64,000 nucleotides of DNA, taken from contig AODO01000003.1 of the NCBI GenBank assembly GCA_000341795.1, forward strand, positions 1-64,000, read 5' to 3'. Source of the stretch: Rhodococcus triatomae BKS 15-14 (lineage in GTDB: Bacteria > Actinomycetota > Actinomycetes > Mycobacteriales > Mycobacteriaceae). The notes under the pieces are model-generated. The model did no database searches and was not told the origin of the DNA. It saw only the letters and a program-made list of their open reading frames with translations. Shown here in pieces: positions 45,821 to 55,805 of the stretch. The translations under genes and the position numbers were made by a program. Each line of letters starts with the position of its first letter. Position 1 is the stretch's first letter.

Positions 45821-46833
45821 GCGACCACGCGGGCGCCCGACCGTCCGCCTGGCGCGAGGGCTGGAACGAGGGCGACGACTCGCTGTTCGCCGGGCGGGAG
45901 ACGGACGACTCGGCGGAACGCGACGAGTACCGGACCCTGACCTACAAGGTGACCGGGCGCATCGCACGAATCACGTTCGACCGACCCGACCACGGCAACG
46001 CGATCATCGCCGACACCCCGGTCGAGCTCGCGGACGCCGTCGAACGTGCCGACCTCGACCCGCGGGTGCACGTGATGCTGGTCTCCGGCCGGGGCAAGGG
46101 CTTCTGCGGCGGCTACGACCTCGGTGCCTTCGCCGAGCGGGGCGGCAGTCCGGACTCGGGACCGAACCGGACCGTCGGCACCGTACTCGACCCGGTCGTG
46201 CAGGCGCGCAATCACAATCCCTTCGCCACCTGGGACCCGATGGCCGACTACGCGATGATGAGCCGGTTCAACCGCGGCTTCGCGAGCCTGCTGCACGCGA
46301 ACAAGCCGACAGTGGCGAAGATCCACGGCTTCTGTGTCGCCGGCGGGACCGACATCGCGCTCTACTGCGATCAGATCATCGCGGCCGACGACACCAGGAT
46401 CGGCTATCCGCCGACCCGGGTCTGGGGTGTCCCGGCCGCCGGGATGTGGGCACATCGCCTGGGTGACCAGCGGGCCAAGCGCCTCCTGCTGACCGGAGAC
46501 TGCATTAGCGGCAGGCAGGCCGCAGAGTGGGGACTCGCTGTCGAATCGGCGCCGGCCGACGAACTGGACGAACGAGCCGAGGAACTCGTGGGCCGGATCG
46601 CCGCGATGCCGATCAATCAGCTGATGATGGTCAAGCTCGCCCTCAACAGCACACTGCTCGCGCAGGGGGTGGCGAACTCGACGATGGTGAGCACCGTCTT
46701 CGACGGCGTCTCCCGGCACACCCGTGAGGGATACGCGTTTCAGATGCGAGCCGCCACCGCCGGGTTCCGGGAAGCTGTGCGCGAGCGCGACGAGCCCTTC
46801 GGGGATCACAAACGGCAGCGTTCGGCCGAGTAG
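45817..46833 (+). CDS. Enoyl-CoA hydratase family protein, long form
   Basis: A 338-residue crotonase-fold protein with a ~40-residue N-terminal extension and an insertion after the oxyanion-hole region (SGRGKGFCGGYDLGAFAERGG). The CoA-binding segment is GFCVAGGTDIALYCDQIIAADDTRIGYPPTRVWGVPAAGMW. The Glu of standard hydratases is Asp in GGTDIAL. The GTG overlaps the AidB-like stop by 4 bp. It belongs to the crotonases paired with AidB-like dehydrogenases, and its reaction is not certain. Confidence 0.87.
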   Translation: MSDHAGARPSAWREGWNEGDDSLFAGRETDDSAERDEYRTLTYKVTGRIARITFDRPDHGNAIIADTPVELADAVERADLDPRVHVMLVSGRGKGFCGGYDLGAFAERGGSPDSGPNRTVGTVLDPVVQARNHNPFATWDPMADYAMMSRFNRGFASLLHANKPTVAKIHGFCVAGGTDIALYCDQIIAADDTRIGYPPTRVWGVPAAGMWAHRLGDQRAKRLLLTGDCISGRQAAEWGLAVESAPADELDERAEELVGRIAAMPINQLMMVKLALNSTLLAQGVANSTMVSTVFDGVSRHTREGYAFQMRAATAGFREAVRERDEPFGDHKRQRSAE

Positions 46834-46848
46834 GCACGCCCGACACCG

Positions 46849-47640
46849 TCAGTTCTCGACCGCGGACGCCGAACGGCGCAGGTCGACACGCATCTGGGCG
46901 AAGCGGAAGAGACCCGGGCGTCCGGCCCGGGCCTCGTACGCCGCGACGACCTCGGCCATGAACCGCGCAGCGCGATCGGGAGCGAGGCGGCGGGTCCAGT
47001 CGGTCGATCCGACGGTGCACCACCGCAGGAAGTCCCAGCGGGAACCGAAGTCCCACTCCACTTCCCACGTCCTCCGGCCTGCGACCACCAGACCGGCAGC
47101 CGCGGCGAGCGCCTCGTACCGTTCGGGGACGGGGTGCACGAACGGAGCCGCGAATCCGTCGAAGGCGGGCGCCCACTCGGGCCGCGCCGCGACCTCCATC
47201 TCGACGTCCTCGACACTGGGACGCTCACTGGCACAGACCATCTGGAGGACGGCTCGACCGCCCGGCCGCAGTGTCCGGGCGAGCGACTCGAGCGCACGTC
47301 GCTGCTCGGGCACCCAGTGCAGCGCATTGAACGACACCACCAGGTCGAATTCGTCGGCGAACGGAAGGTCGCGCGCATCGGCGACGAGGAACCGGGCCGA
47401 CGCTCCCGCCGGGACCGGACGGTCCACGGCCGTCTCGATCATCCGCGGCGACGCGTCCACCCCGACGACCGAGCCGCGCGGTAGCCGCGCCGCCAGTTCG
47501 AGGGTGACCAGCCCGTCGCCACAGCCGATGTCGAGGACCCGCTCGTCACCGGAGAGGGTGAGGCCGGCCAGCGCCTGCCCGGCGAGCGTGCGTTGCAGCG
47601 CACTCACCTCGGCGTACTCGTGTCCGTCCCACAGCGGCAC
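46849..47640 (-). CDS. Class I SAM-dependent methyltransferase
   Basis: A 263-residue methyltransferase. Motif I VLDIGCGDGLVTLELA begins near residue 33, followed by VVGVDASPRMI, FLVADARDLPFADEFDLVVSFNALHWVP and LRPGGRAVLQM. Small-molecule O/C-methyltransferase or trans-aconitate type; substrate unknown. GTG 47640 sits six bases after a TATGCT -10, so the transcript is probably leaderless. Convergent with the enoyl-CoA hydratase, 15 bp apart. Confidence 0.88.
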   Translation of the reverse strand: MPLWDGHEYAEVSALQRTLAGQALAGLTLSGDERVLDIGCGDGLVTLELAARLPRGSVVGVDASPRMIETAVDRPVPAGASARFLVADARDLPFADEFDLVVSFNALHWVPEQRRALESLARTLRPGGRAVLQMVCASERPSVEDVEMEVAARPEWAPAFDGFAAPFVHPVPERYEALAAAAGLVVAGRRTWEVEWDFGSRWDFLRWCTVGSTDWTRRLAPDRAARFMAEVVAAYEARAGRPGLFRFAQMRVDLRRSASAVEN

Positions 47641-47652
47641 GGACCCAGCATA
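47641..47652 (-). promoter_or_regulatory. -10 element of a probable leaderless methyltransferase promoter
   Basis: TATGCT (47652-47647 on the minus strand) is followed by exactly six bases and then the GTG start. Transcription beginning at +1 would start on the initiation codon, and no Shine-Dalgarno sequence exists. Leaderless mRNAs are frequent in actinobacteria. Confidence 0.55.
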
Positions 47653-47693
47653 CGGAGAATCTCCGTCGACCGACGGTCGAGTCGGTGCTCGGA

Positions 47694-47909
47694 TCACCCG
47701 TGTTCGCCGCCGGCCTCGGCTCGTCCGAGCAGGTCGAGGACTCGTCCGACCAGCTCGTCGAGGCCGCCACCGGTGGTGTCGAATGCCAGATCCGGATTCT
47801 CGGGAGCCTCGTACGGAGCATCGATCCCGGTGAGTCCCCGCGCTCGCCGACACGCCTGCCCGCAACCACCGAACGACATCGACAGGTCTGCCGCGTGTTC
47901 CGGGTGCAC
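47694..47909 (-). pseudogene. C-terminal relic of an adenylylsulfate kinase (CysC-like)
   Basis: The 71-residue frame contains ACRRARGLTGIDAPYEAPE followed by NPDLAFDT, the hallmark C-terminal segment of APS kinases (consensus ...KARAGEI-FTGIDSPYEAPENP). The P-loop and the first ~120 residues are missing, and the frame is closed upstream by a TGA about 33 bp before the GTG. It is therefore probably a decayed fragment, not a functional kinase. The rest of the 337-bp gap (47641-47977) holds the leaderless promoter above and nothing else I recognise. Confidence 0.7.
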
Positions 47910-47977
47910 ACGGATCCGGCAGTCAAGGAAGGGCGTTCGTCACCGGGTCGGCGCGGCCGAGGTCGGGCGCGGCGACG

Positions 47978-48871
47978 CTAACGCGCACCCGTCGCGAGGT
48001 CGAGGAATTCGCGGGCCGGTCCACGCAGACCTCGGTCGTGGTCCCACACCGCGAGCAGTTTGCGTGGCAATGCCAGCCCTTGCAGTTCGACCCGAACCAG
48101 TCGCCCGTCCGTGAGGTCCGCCGCGACCGCGAGCGAGGACACCACGGCCGGCGCATTTCCCGCGACCACTGCGGCCTTGACCGCCGTGCAGGAGGTGAGT
48201 TCGAGCAGCGGCGCCACACAACCCGGCAGTGCCCTCTCGAGGGTGTTGCGGGTGCCCGACCCGAACTCACGCTGGATCAGCGGTGTCCGAGCGAGTTCGG
48301 CCGGCGAGATCGGCCCGGAGCGGGCCCAGGGATGCGCGGGCGGGACCACGACCACGAGTTCGTCGCGGGCCACTTCCCTGCAGTCCAGACCGGGGGGCAC
48401 CTCCGGCCCCTCGACGAAGCCGAGTTCCGCATGTCCCGCGAGCACCTGGGTGACGACATCGGTGGAGTTGAGCAGCCGCACCGAGGTGACCACCGTGGGG
48501 TGCTTGCGGCGCATCGTGACGGTCCAGCCGGGGACCAGGTACTCCGCGATCGTCATGCTCGCGGCGACGGTCAGGTTGGCCTCCCGCTCGCCGCGGAGCG
48601 CGGAGATTCCGGAGGCGAGTTGCTCTGCGGCAGTGAGAGTTCCGGCGGCCCACTCCAGGACGAGGCCACCCTCGTAGGTGGGCGTGACGCCCGTGGTGGC
48701 CCGGTCGAACACCTTGATGCCGAGCTGCCGTTCGGCGGATCGGACGCGGGCGCTGATCGCCTGCTGACTGAGACCGTGCTCGCGGCCCGCCGCGCCCATG
48801 CTGCCCAGCCGCGCAACGGACAGGAGCACGTCGAGTGCAGCCAGTTCGGGGACTCGAGGCGAGAGGGGCAT
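47978..48871 (-). CDS. LysR-family transcriptional regulator
   Basis: A 297-residue LysR protein. Helix-turn-helix is around residues 25-45 (GSMGAAGREHGLSQQAISAR), then RSAERQLGIKVFDRATTG; the effector domain includes TVAASMTIAEYLVPGW and a SGTRNTLE ligand segment. CysB-like and other LysR subfamilies share these features, so the effector cannot be named. It is adjacent to the APS-kinase relic, which raises but does not prove a link to sulfur control. Confidence 0.88.
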   Translation of the reverse strand: MPLSPRVPELAALDVLLSVARLGSMGAAGREHGLSQQAISARVRSAERQLGIKVFDRATTGVTPTYEGGLVLEWAAGTLTAAEQLASGISALRGEREANLTVAASMTIAEYLVPGWTVTMRRKHPTVVTSVRLLNSTDVVTQVLAGHAELGFVEGPEVPPGLDCREVARDELVVVVPPAHPWARSGPISPAELARTPLIQREFGSGTRNTLERALPGCVAPLLELTSCTAVKAAVVAGNAPAVVSSLAVAADLTDGRLVRVELQGLALPRKLLAVWDHDRGLRGPAREFLDLATGAR

Positions 48872-48935
48872 GCGGACACACTACCTGCGCCACAAAGTCA
48901 CATTGTGGGGACACAAGGCAGGTGTGACGCCCGCC

Positions 48936-50105
48936 TCACAGCAGCAGGAACACCACCAATGCCGCCACCAGCGCGAGCAGGATGACGGCCACCAGCACCT
49001 TCACCACCACACGGCCCCCCGCCCCCTCGACGTCCTCGGGCTTCTCGGCCTTCTCCGCCTCCCCGGCGGCATCCCCGTCCAACGCGCCGACGTCACCGTG
49101 ATCGACGACATCGGGCGCCTCGGCGACCTCCACCACCCCGGCCACGGCAGCGAGAGCGGCCTCACGGTCGGCCATCATGTCGGGCGGGAGCAGTGGGCCA
49201 CGAATCGCCGTCAACACCTCGGTGACGTCGTAGGACGGCGGCAGCCCGATCGGCTTGTTCGGTCGTGTCGAACTGCGGAACCCGGCCGCGACGATCGCTG
49301 CGCCGAGGGCAGCGGCCTGCTCCGGCCCGGGCCCGACGACGACGTGCACCCCGAATTTCGCGGCGAGCGCGTCGGCGACGCCCCGCAACGCGTCGTCGTC
49401 CCGTGCCACCAATCCGTCCGCGGTCACCACCACGGCATCGAGGTTGGACGGCAGCCAGCCGAATGCGCCGAGCGCCGTGGACAACTGGGAGGTCGGCGAG
49501 GAGCCGCGCCCCGCGGCGAAGCGGAACGACTTTCCGCTGGAGACCCCCGACCGCACCAGCGTGACGGTCGCTCCGGCATCGTCGACGTGATAGGCACCGA
49601 TCAGCTGGCCGGGCTTCGAGGCGACCTCGGACTCGAACCAGGCGCACACCGCTTCGGCGTCGGAGACCAGGGCGACCTCTCCCAATCCCGAATAGTTCAG
49701 TGCATTGCGCAGATCCGCGATGTGGTCCGCCTCCCACATCGACGGATAGGACGCGACCACCGCGGGGGTGCCACCGTCGCGGCCACCGAAGGTGGGCAGC
49801 GGCTCGCACTCACGGACGAGGGAGCGCATCGCCGACGCGACGACGTCCTCGGCCCGGTACCTGGTGCCGTCGCTGGCGGCGACGCCCTCCGGGTCCCCGA
49901 CCCGGGCGACGAAGCCCGTCACGCTGCTGACGAATTCGCTTCCCTCCGGCGGGTCACCGCCACCGAGGAGCACCTCGCCGTCGGAACCGACGTAGAGGAC
50001 CGTGTCACGAACGATGACGATCGGGTCGGGTGTGCCCGGCTCGTTGGAAGCCACGACGAGGGTCGAGACGAGACTGCCGACCCGGAGCCCAATTCCCACA
50101 GACAT
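48936..50105 (-). CDS. Hsp70/actin-fold membrane-anchored protein of unknown function
   Basis: A 389-residue protein whose first ~300 residues look like an ASKHA (Hsp70/actin) ATPase core: a phosphate-1-like MSVGIGLRVGSLVSTLVV, a central GAYHVDDAGATVTLVRSG and an adenosine-like VVVGPGPEQAAALGAAIVA. A Glu/Asp/Ala-rich linker (about 310-365) leads to a single C-terminal membrane helix VLVAVILLALVAALVVFLLL, so it is tail-anchored with the ATPase-like domain inside. It recalls mycobacterial actin-like membrane proteins of unknown function. The ATG has GGAG five bases upstream. Confidence 0.72.
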   Translation of the reverse strand: MSVGIGLRVGSLVSTLVVASNEPGTPDPIVIVRDTVLYVGSDGEVLLGGGDPPEGSEFVSSVTGFVARVGDPEGVAASDGTRYRAEDVVASAMRSLVRECEPLPTFGGRDGGTPAVVASYPSMWEADHIADLRNALNYSGLGEVALVSDAEAVCAWFESEVASKPGQLIGAYHVDDAGATVTLVRSGVSSGKSFRFAAGRGSSPTSQLSTALGAFGWLPSNLDAVVVTADGLVARDDDALRGVADALAAKFGVHVVVGPGPEQAAALGAAIVAAGFRSSTRPNKPIGLPPSYDVTEVLTAIRGPLLPPDMMADREAALAAVAGVVEVAEAPDVVDHGDVGALDGDAAGEAEKAEKPEDVEGAGGRVVVKVLVAVILLALVAALVVFLLL

Positions 50106-50317
50106 GCGTACTCCATTCGAGCGCGACGAACATCAGAGCAATCTACGCGCTCGGAGCGGCCATTCCCGAACTCGACGGCCGGGACACACACTGTCGCGCC
50201 GCGGATCTCACCGCCCGAACGGCGCGGGTCCGGAGCCCGCGGCGGAGCCGGACGCGCAGCAAACCGGCAGCTTCCTTCGCGGCCGCAACGACCTCGGGAG
50301 GCGCGCCGCGGCACGCG

Positions 50318-51761
<1,444 letters not shown>

Positions 51762-51778
51762 AAGTCGGTGCGCCGCGA

Positions 51779-53944
51779 TCAGTGCGAGAAGCTGATCGCG
51801 GGCAGCGCCCGGCGGAGCCACCTCGGCGACCACCATGCGGCCGCTCCGGTGAGCCGGAGCAGGGCGGGTAGCAGGACCAACCGCACGAGCACCGCGTCGA
51901 GCAGGACCGCGACACCGAGGATGATGCCCATCTCCTTCGGTGGCAGCGGCTGCGCGAGCGCGAAGCTGAAGAACACACCGACCATCACGGCGGCCGCGGC
52001 GAAGATCACCCGCCCCGAGTGCGCCATGCCCTCGACCTGCGCGGCCACGGCGTCGCCGGTGCGCTCGTAGTGCTCCTTGACGGTCGAGAGCAGGAACACG
52101 GTGTAGTCCATCGCAATCGCGAAGATCATCGCGAAGAAGAACACCGGCCCCCAGCCGTCGAGGAATCCCTGGGGCTCGAAGCCGAGCAGGCCCGCGCCGT
52201 GACCGTCCTGGAAGATCAGCTTCGCGACCCCGAACGCGGCACCGGTGGACAGCAGGCTGACGACCGTGCCCATCAGCGCCACCAGCGGTGCGCGCAGCGC
52301 GATCAGCAGCAGCAGGAAGCCGAGCACCAGGATCACCGCCATCACGATCGGCAGGTAGTCGTTCAGCGCCTGCTGCAGATCGAGGTTCTCGGCGGGGGCG
52401 CCGCCGACGATCGCGGACGCGGGCAGCTCGGCGCGCAGTCGGTCCAGGGTGCCGGCCAGCGCCGGGTCCGACGGGTCGACGGCCGGCACCGCCTGCAGCA
52501 ACACCAGGCCGGAGTCGTCCGGCGTACCGACACCCGAGGTCGCGGGCATCGGCGGACTCACCGTCGCCACCCCCTCGGTGGCGGCGGCGACCCGGGCGAC
52601 CTCGTCGGCGTCCTCCGCGGCCGCGACGATCTGCAGCGTGCCGGGCACGCCGGCACCCATCTGCTCCTGCACGATCTCGTAGCCCTGCCGCACCGCGGCG
52701 TCCTCGGGCACGACCTGGATCGACGGCATGGCCACCTTCAAGCCGAACACCGGGATCGACAGCAGCACCAGGACACCGAGCGCGCCGACGGCGAGCGGCC
52801 ACGGCCGGCGGTGCACCAGCGCACCCCAGCGACCGAACAGCGGCGACCGGTGTTCCTGACGCTTGGCGTACGGCAGCGACCCCGCGTTGACCTTGCCGCC
52901 GAGCTTGCCCAGCACCGCGGGCAGCAGGGTCAGCGTCGCGGCCAGCACGAACAGCACCGCCAGCATGATGCCGACCGCCATCGTCCGCACCGCGGGGGCG
53001 GGCACCAGCAGGACCGCGGACAGGCTGACGAGCACGGTCAGCCCGGACAGCAGCACCGCCTTGCCCGCGGTGCTCATCGTCTCGGCGACGGCCAGTCGCG
53101 CGCTCGCCCCGCTGCGCAGGGCGTCCCGGAAGCGGACGACGAGGAACAGCGCGTAGTCGATGCCGAGCGCGAGGGCGAACATCATCGCGAAGTTCATCGC
53201 CCACACCGAAATCGGGGTGAACTCGTTCAGCAGCACCAGTGCCCCGGCCGACGCGACCAGCCCTGCCATCGTCAGCAGCAGCGGCAGTCCCGCGGCGACG
53301 AGCGAACCGAACGCGAGCACCATGATCGCGAGCGTGACCGGCCAGGAGAACATCTCGGCCTTGATCATGGCGTCGTGATTGGCGGCGTTGAAGTCGCTCC
53401 ACAGCGCGGACGCACCGGTGGGATGGATCTCGATACCGTCGGTGGCGACCGCGGCCAGCGGGTCGGCGAGATCCCCGGCTGCAGTGACCATCTCGTTGGG
53501 GTCGGCGCCTGCGCCGCCGAGCACGATCGCGGTGTGCCCGTCGGGGCTGATCGTCATGCCCGGCTGCGGCTGCACCACCTGGGAGATGCGGGAGTCGGCG
53601 TCGAGGATGCCGGTGACGCCGGCGATCGCGGCCGCCATCTCGGGGGCGTCCACGGTGTGCGTCTCGGAGTGCACGACAACCTGCAGCGCGTCGGATCCGG
53701 TGCCACCGAAGTGCTCCTGCGCGAGCTCACGGACCTGGACGGATTCGGAGCCGTCCGCCTGCCAGCCGGCGCCCGCGAGCGAGCTGAACACGCTGGGTGC
53801 GGCGGCGCCCAGCGCGACGACGACGGCGATCCAGGCAACGACGACGAGGGCGAAGCGGTCGGCCATCGCGGCACCGAGTCGCGCCATCGTTCCGTGCACC
53901 TGCTCCCGCGGCGGGGCGTGCTTGTCGGTGTCGGTGGTGGTCAT
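51779..53944 (-). CDS. MMPL-family RND transporter
   Basis: A 721-residue RND-superfamily membrane protein with two MMPL repeats, each a periplasmic/extracellular loop domain and about six membrane helices; the first helix is FALVVVAWIAVVVALGAAAP. The central proton-relay signature GIDYALFLVVRFRDAL in helix 4 and AMDYTVFLLSTVKEHYERTG in helix 10 is intact. ATG 53944 is preferred because ATG 53956 touches the AAGAAGG ribosome-binding site. A CstR-like site 20-40 bp upstream suggests sulfur-stress control; the cargo could be a lipid or a thiol conjugate. Confidence 0.9.
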   Translation of the reverse strand: MTTTDTDKHAPPREQVHGTMARLGAAMADRFALVVVAWIAVVVALGAAAPSVFSSLAGAGWQADGSESVQVRELAQEHFGGTGSDALQVVVHSETHTVDAPEMAAAIAGVTGILDADSRISQVVQPQPGMTISPDGHTAIVLGGAGADPNEMVTAAGDLADPLAAVATDGIEIHPTGASALWSDFNAANHDAMIKAEMFSWPVTLAIMVLAFGSLVAAGLPLLLTMAGLVASAGALVLLNEFTPISVWAMNFAMMFALALGIDYALFLVVRFRDALRSGASARLAVAETMSTAGKAVLLSGLTVLVSLSAVLLVPAPAVRTMAVGIMLAVLFVLAATLTLLPAVLGKLGGKVNAGSLPYAKRQEHRSPLFGRWGALVHRRPWPLAVGALGVLVLLSIPVFGLKVAMPSIQVVPEDAAVRQGYEIVQEQMGAGVPGTLQIVAAAEDADEVARVAAATEGVATVSPPMPATSGVGTPDDSGLVLLQAVPAVDPSDPALAGTLDRLRAELPASAIVGGAPAENLDLQQALNDYLPIVMAVILVLGFLLLLIALRAPLVALMGTVVSLLSTGAAFGVAKLIFQDGHGAGLLGFEPQGFLDGWGPVFFFAMIFAIAMDYTVFLLSTVKEHYERTGDAVAAQVEGMAHSGRVIFAAAAVMVGVFFSFALAQPLPPKEMGIILGVAVLLDAVLVRLVLLPALLRLTGAAAWWSPRWLRRALPAISFSH

Positions 53945-53962
53945 GGCATCGAACATCCTTCT

Positions 53963-53982
53963 TAATACGGGTGGGGGTATAT
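53963..53982. promoter_or_regulatory. CsoR/CstR-type operator, degenerate copy 2 (MMPL promoter)
   Basis: On the minus strand TATACCCCC, then ACCCGTAT: the left half is perfect and the right half keeps only GTAT. It lies 20-38 bp before the MMPL start and so would overlap its promoter or ribosome-binding site. Confidence 0.5.
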
Positions 53983-54022
53983 GAGGGGCCGAGAAAACCC
54001 CCGGCGAGCCGGGGGTACTCGG

Positions 54023-55660
54023 TCAGACGAGTGTGTCGGTGCGGACCGCGCCGGCGACCCAGGTGCGGTAGCCGCCGTCCAGGTTGCGGACGTCGCACCC
54101 GAGCTGGCGCAGGATGCGGGCCGCGGTGTGCCCGCGCTGGCCGACCTGGCAGGTCACCACGAGCTCACCGGCGGGCAGTTCGTCCGCCCGCCCCCGCAGT
54201 GCGTCCAGCTCGATGTTGACAGCGCCCGGAATCGACCCTGCCGCGAATTCCGCGGGCGTACGGACGTCGACCAGCGTGGCCCCTGCATCGAGCGCCGCAG
54301 GCAGTTCGTGCCACTGGATCGTGGCCGCGGTTCCGGCACGCAGGTTGTCCGCAACGTAGCCGAGCATGTTCACGGGATCCTTTGCCGAGCCGAACTGCGG
54401 CGCGTATGCCAGCTCCAGATCGGCGAGTTCGGACGCGGTGACGCCGCCGACCATCGCCGTGGCGATCACGTCGATGCGCTTGTCGACCCCTTCCCCGCCG
54501 ACACCCTGAGCGCCGAGGATCGCGTCGGTGTCCGGATCGACGAGCAGCTTGAGGGACATGCCCTGCGCGCCCGGGTAGTACCCGGCGTGCGACTGCGGGT
54601 GGGTGTGGATGGCGCGGTACGGCCGGTCGGCGGCGCGCAGTCGCTTCTCGTTCCAGCCGACGGCCGCCGCCATCAGGGTGAACGCCCCGACGATCGCGGT
54701 GCCGACGACGGGACGCGGGCGCACCGGCAGCCCCGAGATCACGTCCGCGACGAGGCGGCCCTGCCGGTTGGCCGGATTGGCGAGCGGGACGAGACCGGAC
54801 TGCCCGGAGACGGCGTCGATCTTCTCGACGGCGTCTCCGACCGCGTAGACGTGGTCGGCGGAGGTGCGCATCGTCTCGTCGACGGCGATGCCGCCGCGCG
54901 GTCCGGTCGCGATGCCTGCAGCGACCGCCAACGCCGACTCGGGACGCACACCGATCGCCATGACCACGACGTCGGCGGGCACTGTTCCGCCGTCACCCAG
55001 GGTGACGGCGTCGGCGCCGATCGCGGTCACCTGGTTGCCGAGTTCGAGACGAACCCCGTTGGCGCGCAACTCGTCCGCAACGGGGGCGGCCATCTCGGGG
55101 TCGAGTGGGCCGAGCACCTGGTCGGCGAGTTCGACGACGGTGACGTCGAGGCCGCGGCGGCGCAGGTTCTCCGCCAGCTCGATACCGATGAATCCGGCAC
55201 CGACGATGACGGCCGTGCGTGCCGAGCCGTCGACGGCACCGACCAGGCGGTCCACGTCCTCCACGTCGCGCAACACCAGTGCCCGTTCGACACCGGGCAG
55301 GTCGGGGACGATCGGACTCGCCCCGGGGCTGAGGACCAGTTCGTCGTAGGTCTCGACGGACTCGACGCCGGTCGTCAGGTCTCGGACGGTGACGGCACGG
55401 GCCTCGGGGTCGATCGAGGTCACCTCGGTGCGCACCCGCACGTCGAGCTCGAACCGGGCGGCGAGCGACTCCGGCGTCTGCAACAGCAGCGCATCCCGGT
55501 CGTCGATCACTCCACCCGCGTAGTACGGCAGACCACAGTTGGCGAACGAGACGTGCGCACCCCGTTCGAACACCACGATCCGCGCATCCTCGTTCAGCCG
55601 GCGCAGCCTGGTCGCGGCGGACATCCCGCCCGCGACCCCACCCACGATGACGACCTTCAT
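54023..55660 (-). CDS. CoA-disulfide reductase/rhodanese fusion (FAD-dependent pyridine nucleotide-disulfide oxidoreductase)
   Basis: A 545-residue two-domain enzyme. Residues 1-~435 are a FAD/NAD(P)H disulfide reductase with VIVGGVAGGMSAATRLRRL (FAD) and one active-site Cys in SFANCGLPYY, as in CoA-disulfide/persulfide reductases. NAD motif VIVGAGFIGIELAENL follows. The last ~100 residues are a rhodanese with active loop CQVGQR. Such fusions reduce CoA-persulfides and polysulfides. The ATG at 55660 has GGGAG 6-7 bases upstream. Operator 55747-55762 and a long inverted repeat (55684-55738) lie in its leader. Confidence 0.92.
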   Translation of the reverse strand: MKVVIVGGVAGGMSAATRLRRLNEDARIVVFERGAHVSFANCGLPYYAGGVIDDRDALLLQTPESLAARFELDVRVRTEVTSIDPEARAVTVRDLTTGVESVETYDELVLSPGASPIVPDLPGVERALVLRDVEDVDRLVGAVDGSARTAVIVGAGFIGIELAENLRRRGLDVTVVELADQVLGPLDPEMAAPVADELRANGVRLELGNQVTAIGADAVTLGDGGTVPADVVVMAIGVRPESALAVAAGIATGPRGGIAVDETMRTSADHVYAVGDAVEKIDAVSGQSGLVPLANPANRQGRLVADVISGLPVRPRPVVGTAIVGAFTLMAAAVGWNEKRLRAADRPYRAIHTHPQSHAGYYPGAQGMSLKLLVDPDTDAILGAQGVGGEGVDKRIDVIATAMVGGVTASELADLELAYAPQFGSAKDPVNMLGYVADNLRAGTAATIQWHELPAALDAGATLVDVRTPAEFAAGSIPGAVNIELDALRGRADELPAGELVVTCQVGQRGHTAARILRQLGCDVRNLDGGYRTWVAGAVRTDTLV

Positions 55661-55683
55661 CGCCCACTCCCTTCGTCCTTGTC

Positions 55684-55738
55684 GGCATGAACGGTTCCGT
55701 TCAGTCGATCTGATCGAGCGAACGGAACCGTTCATGCC
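55684..55738. repeat. 19-bp inverted repeat with nested palindromes in the reductase leader
   Basis: GGCATGAACGGTTCCGTTC (55684-55702) is the perfect reverse complement of 55720-55738. The 17-nt spacer holds its own palindrome CGATC-T-GATCG. Each arm contains GAACGG-N2-CCGTTC (centres TT at 55695-55696 and AA at 55726-55727), so the element is also two tandem operator-like dyads. It lies between the CstR-like site and the start codon of the reductase. Confidence 0.85.
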
Positions 55739-55746
55739 AGTTCAAT

Positions 55747-55762
55747 ATACCCCCTGGGGTAT
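55747..55762. promoter_or_regulatory. CsoR/CstR-type operator, copy 3 (reductase promoter)
   Basis: ATACCCC-CT-GGGGTAT is a perfect 7-bp inverted repeat with a 2-bp centre, the best of the three sites. It lies 87 bp upstream of the reductase ATG and 44 bp before the end of convergently placed dnaE2 (stop at 55806), beside the long inverted repeat in the leader. Confidence 0.78.
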
Positions 55763-55805
55763 GGCAACGGCGAAGGTGCCCGAACCCTTCCCTCGGTGGC
55801 GCAGG

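Noticed and set aside
52019-53965. 648-codon plus-strand frame rich in His, Arg and Gln
   Set aside because: Antisense shadow of the MMPL transporter.
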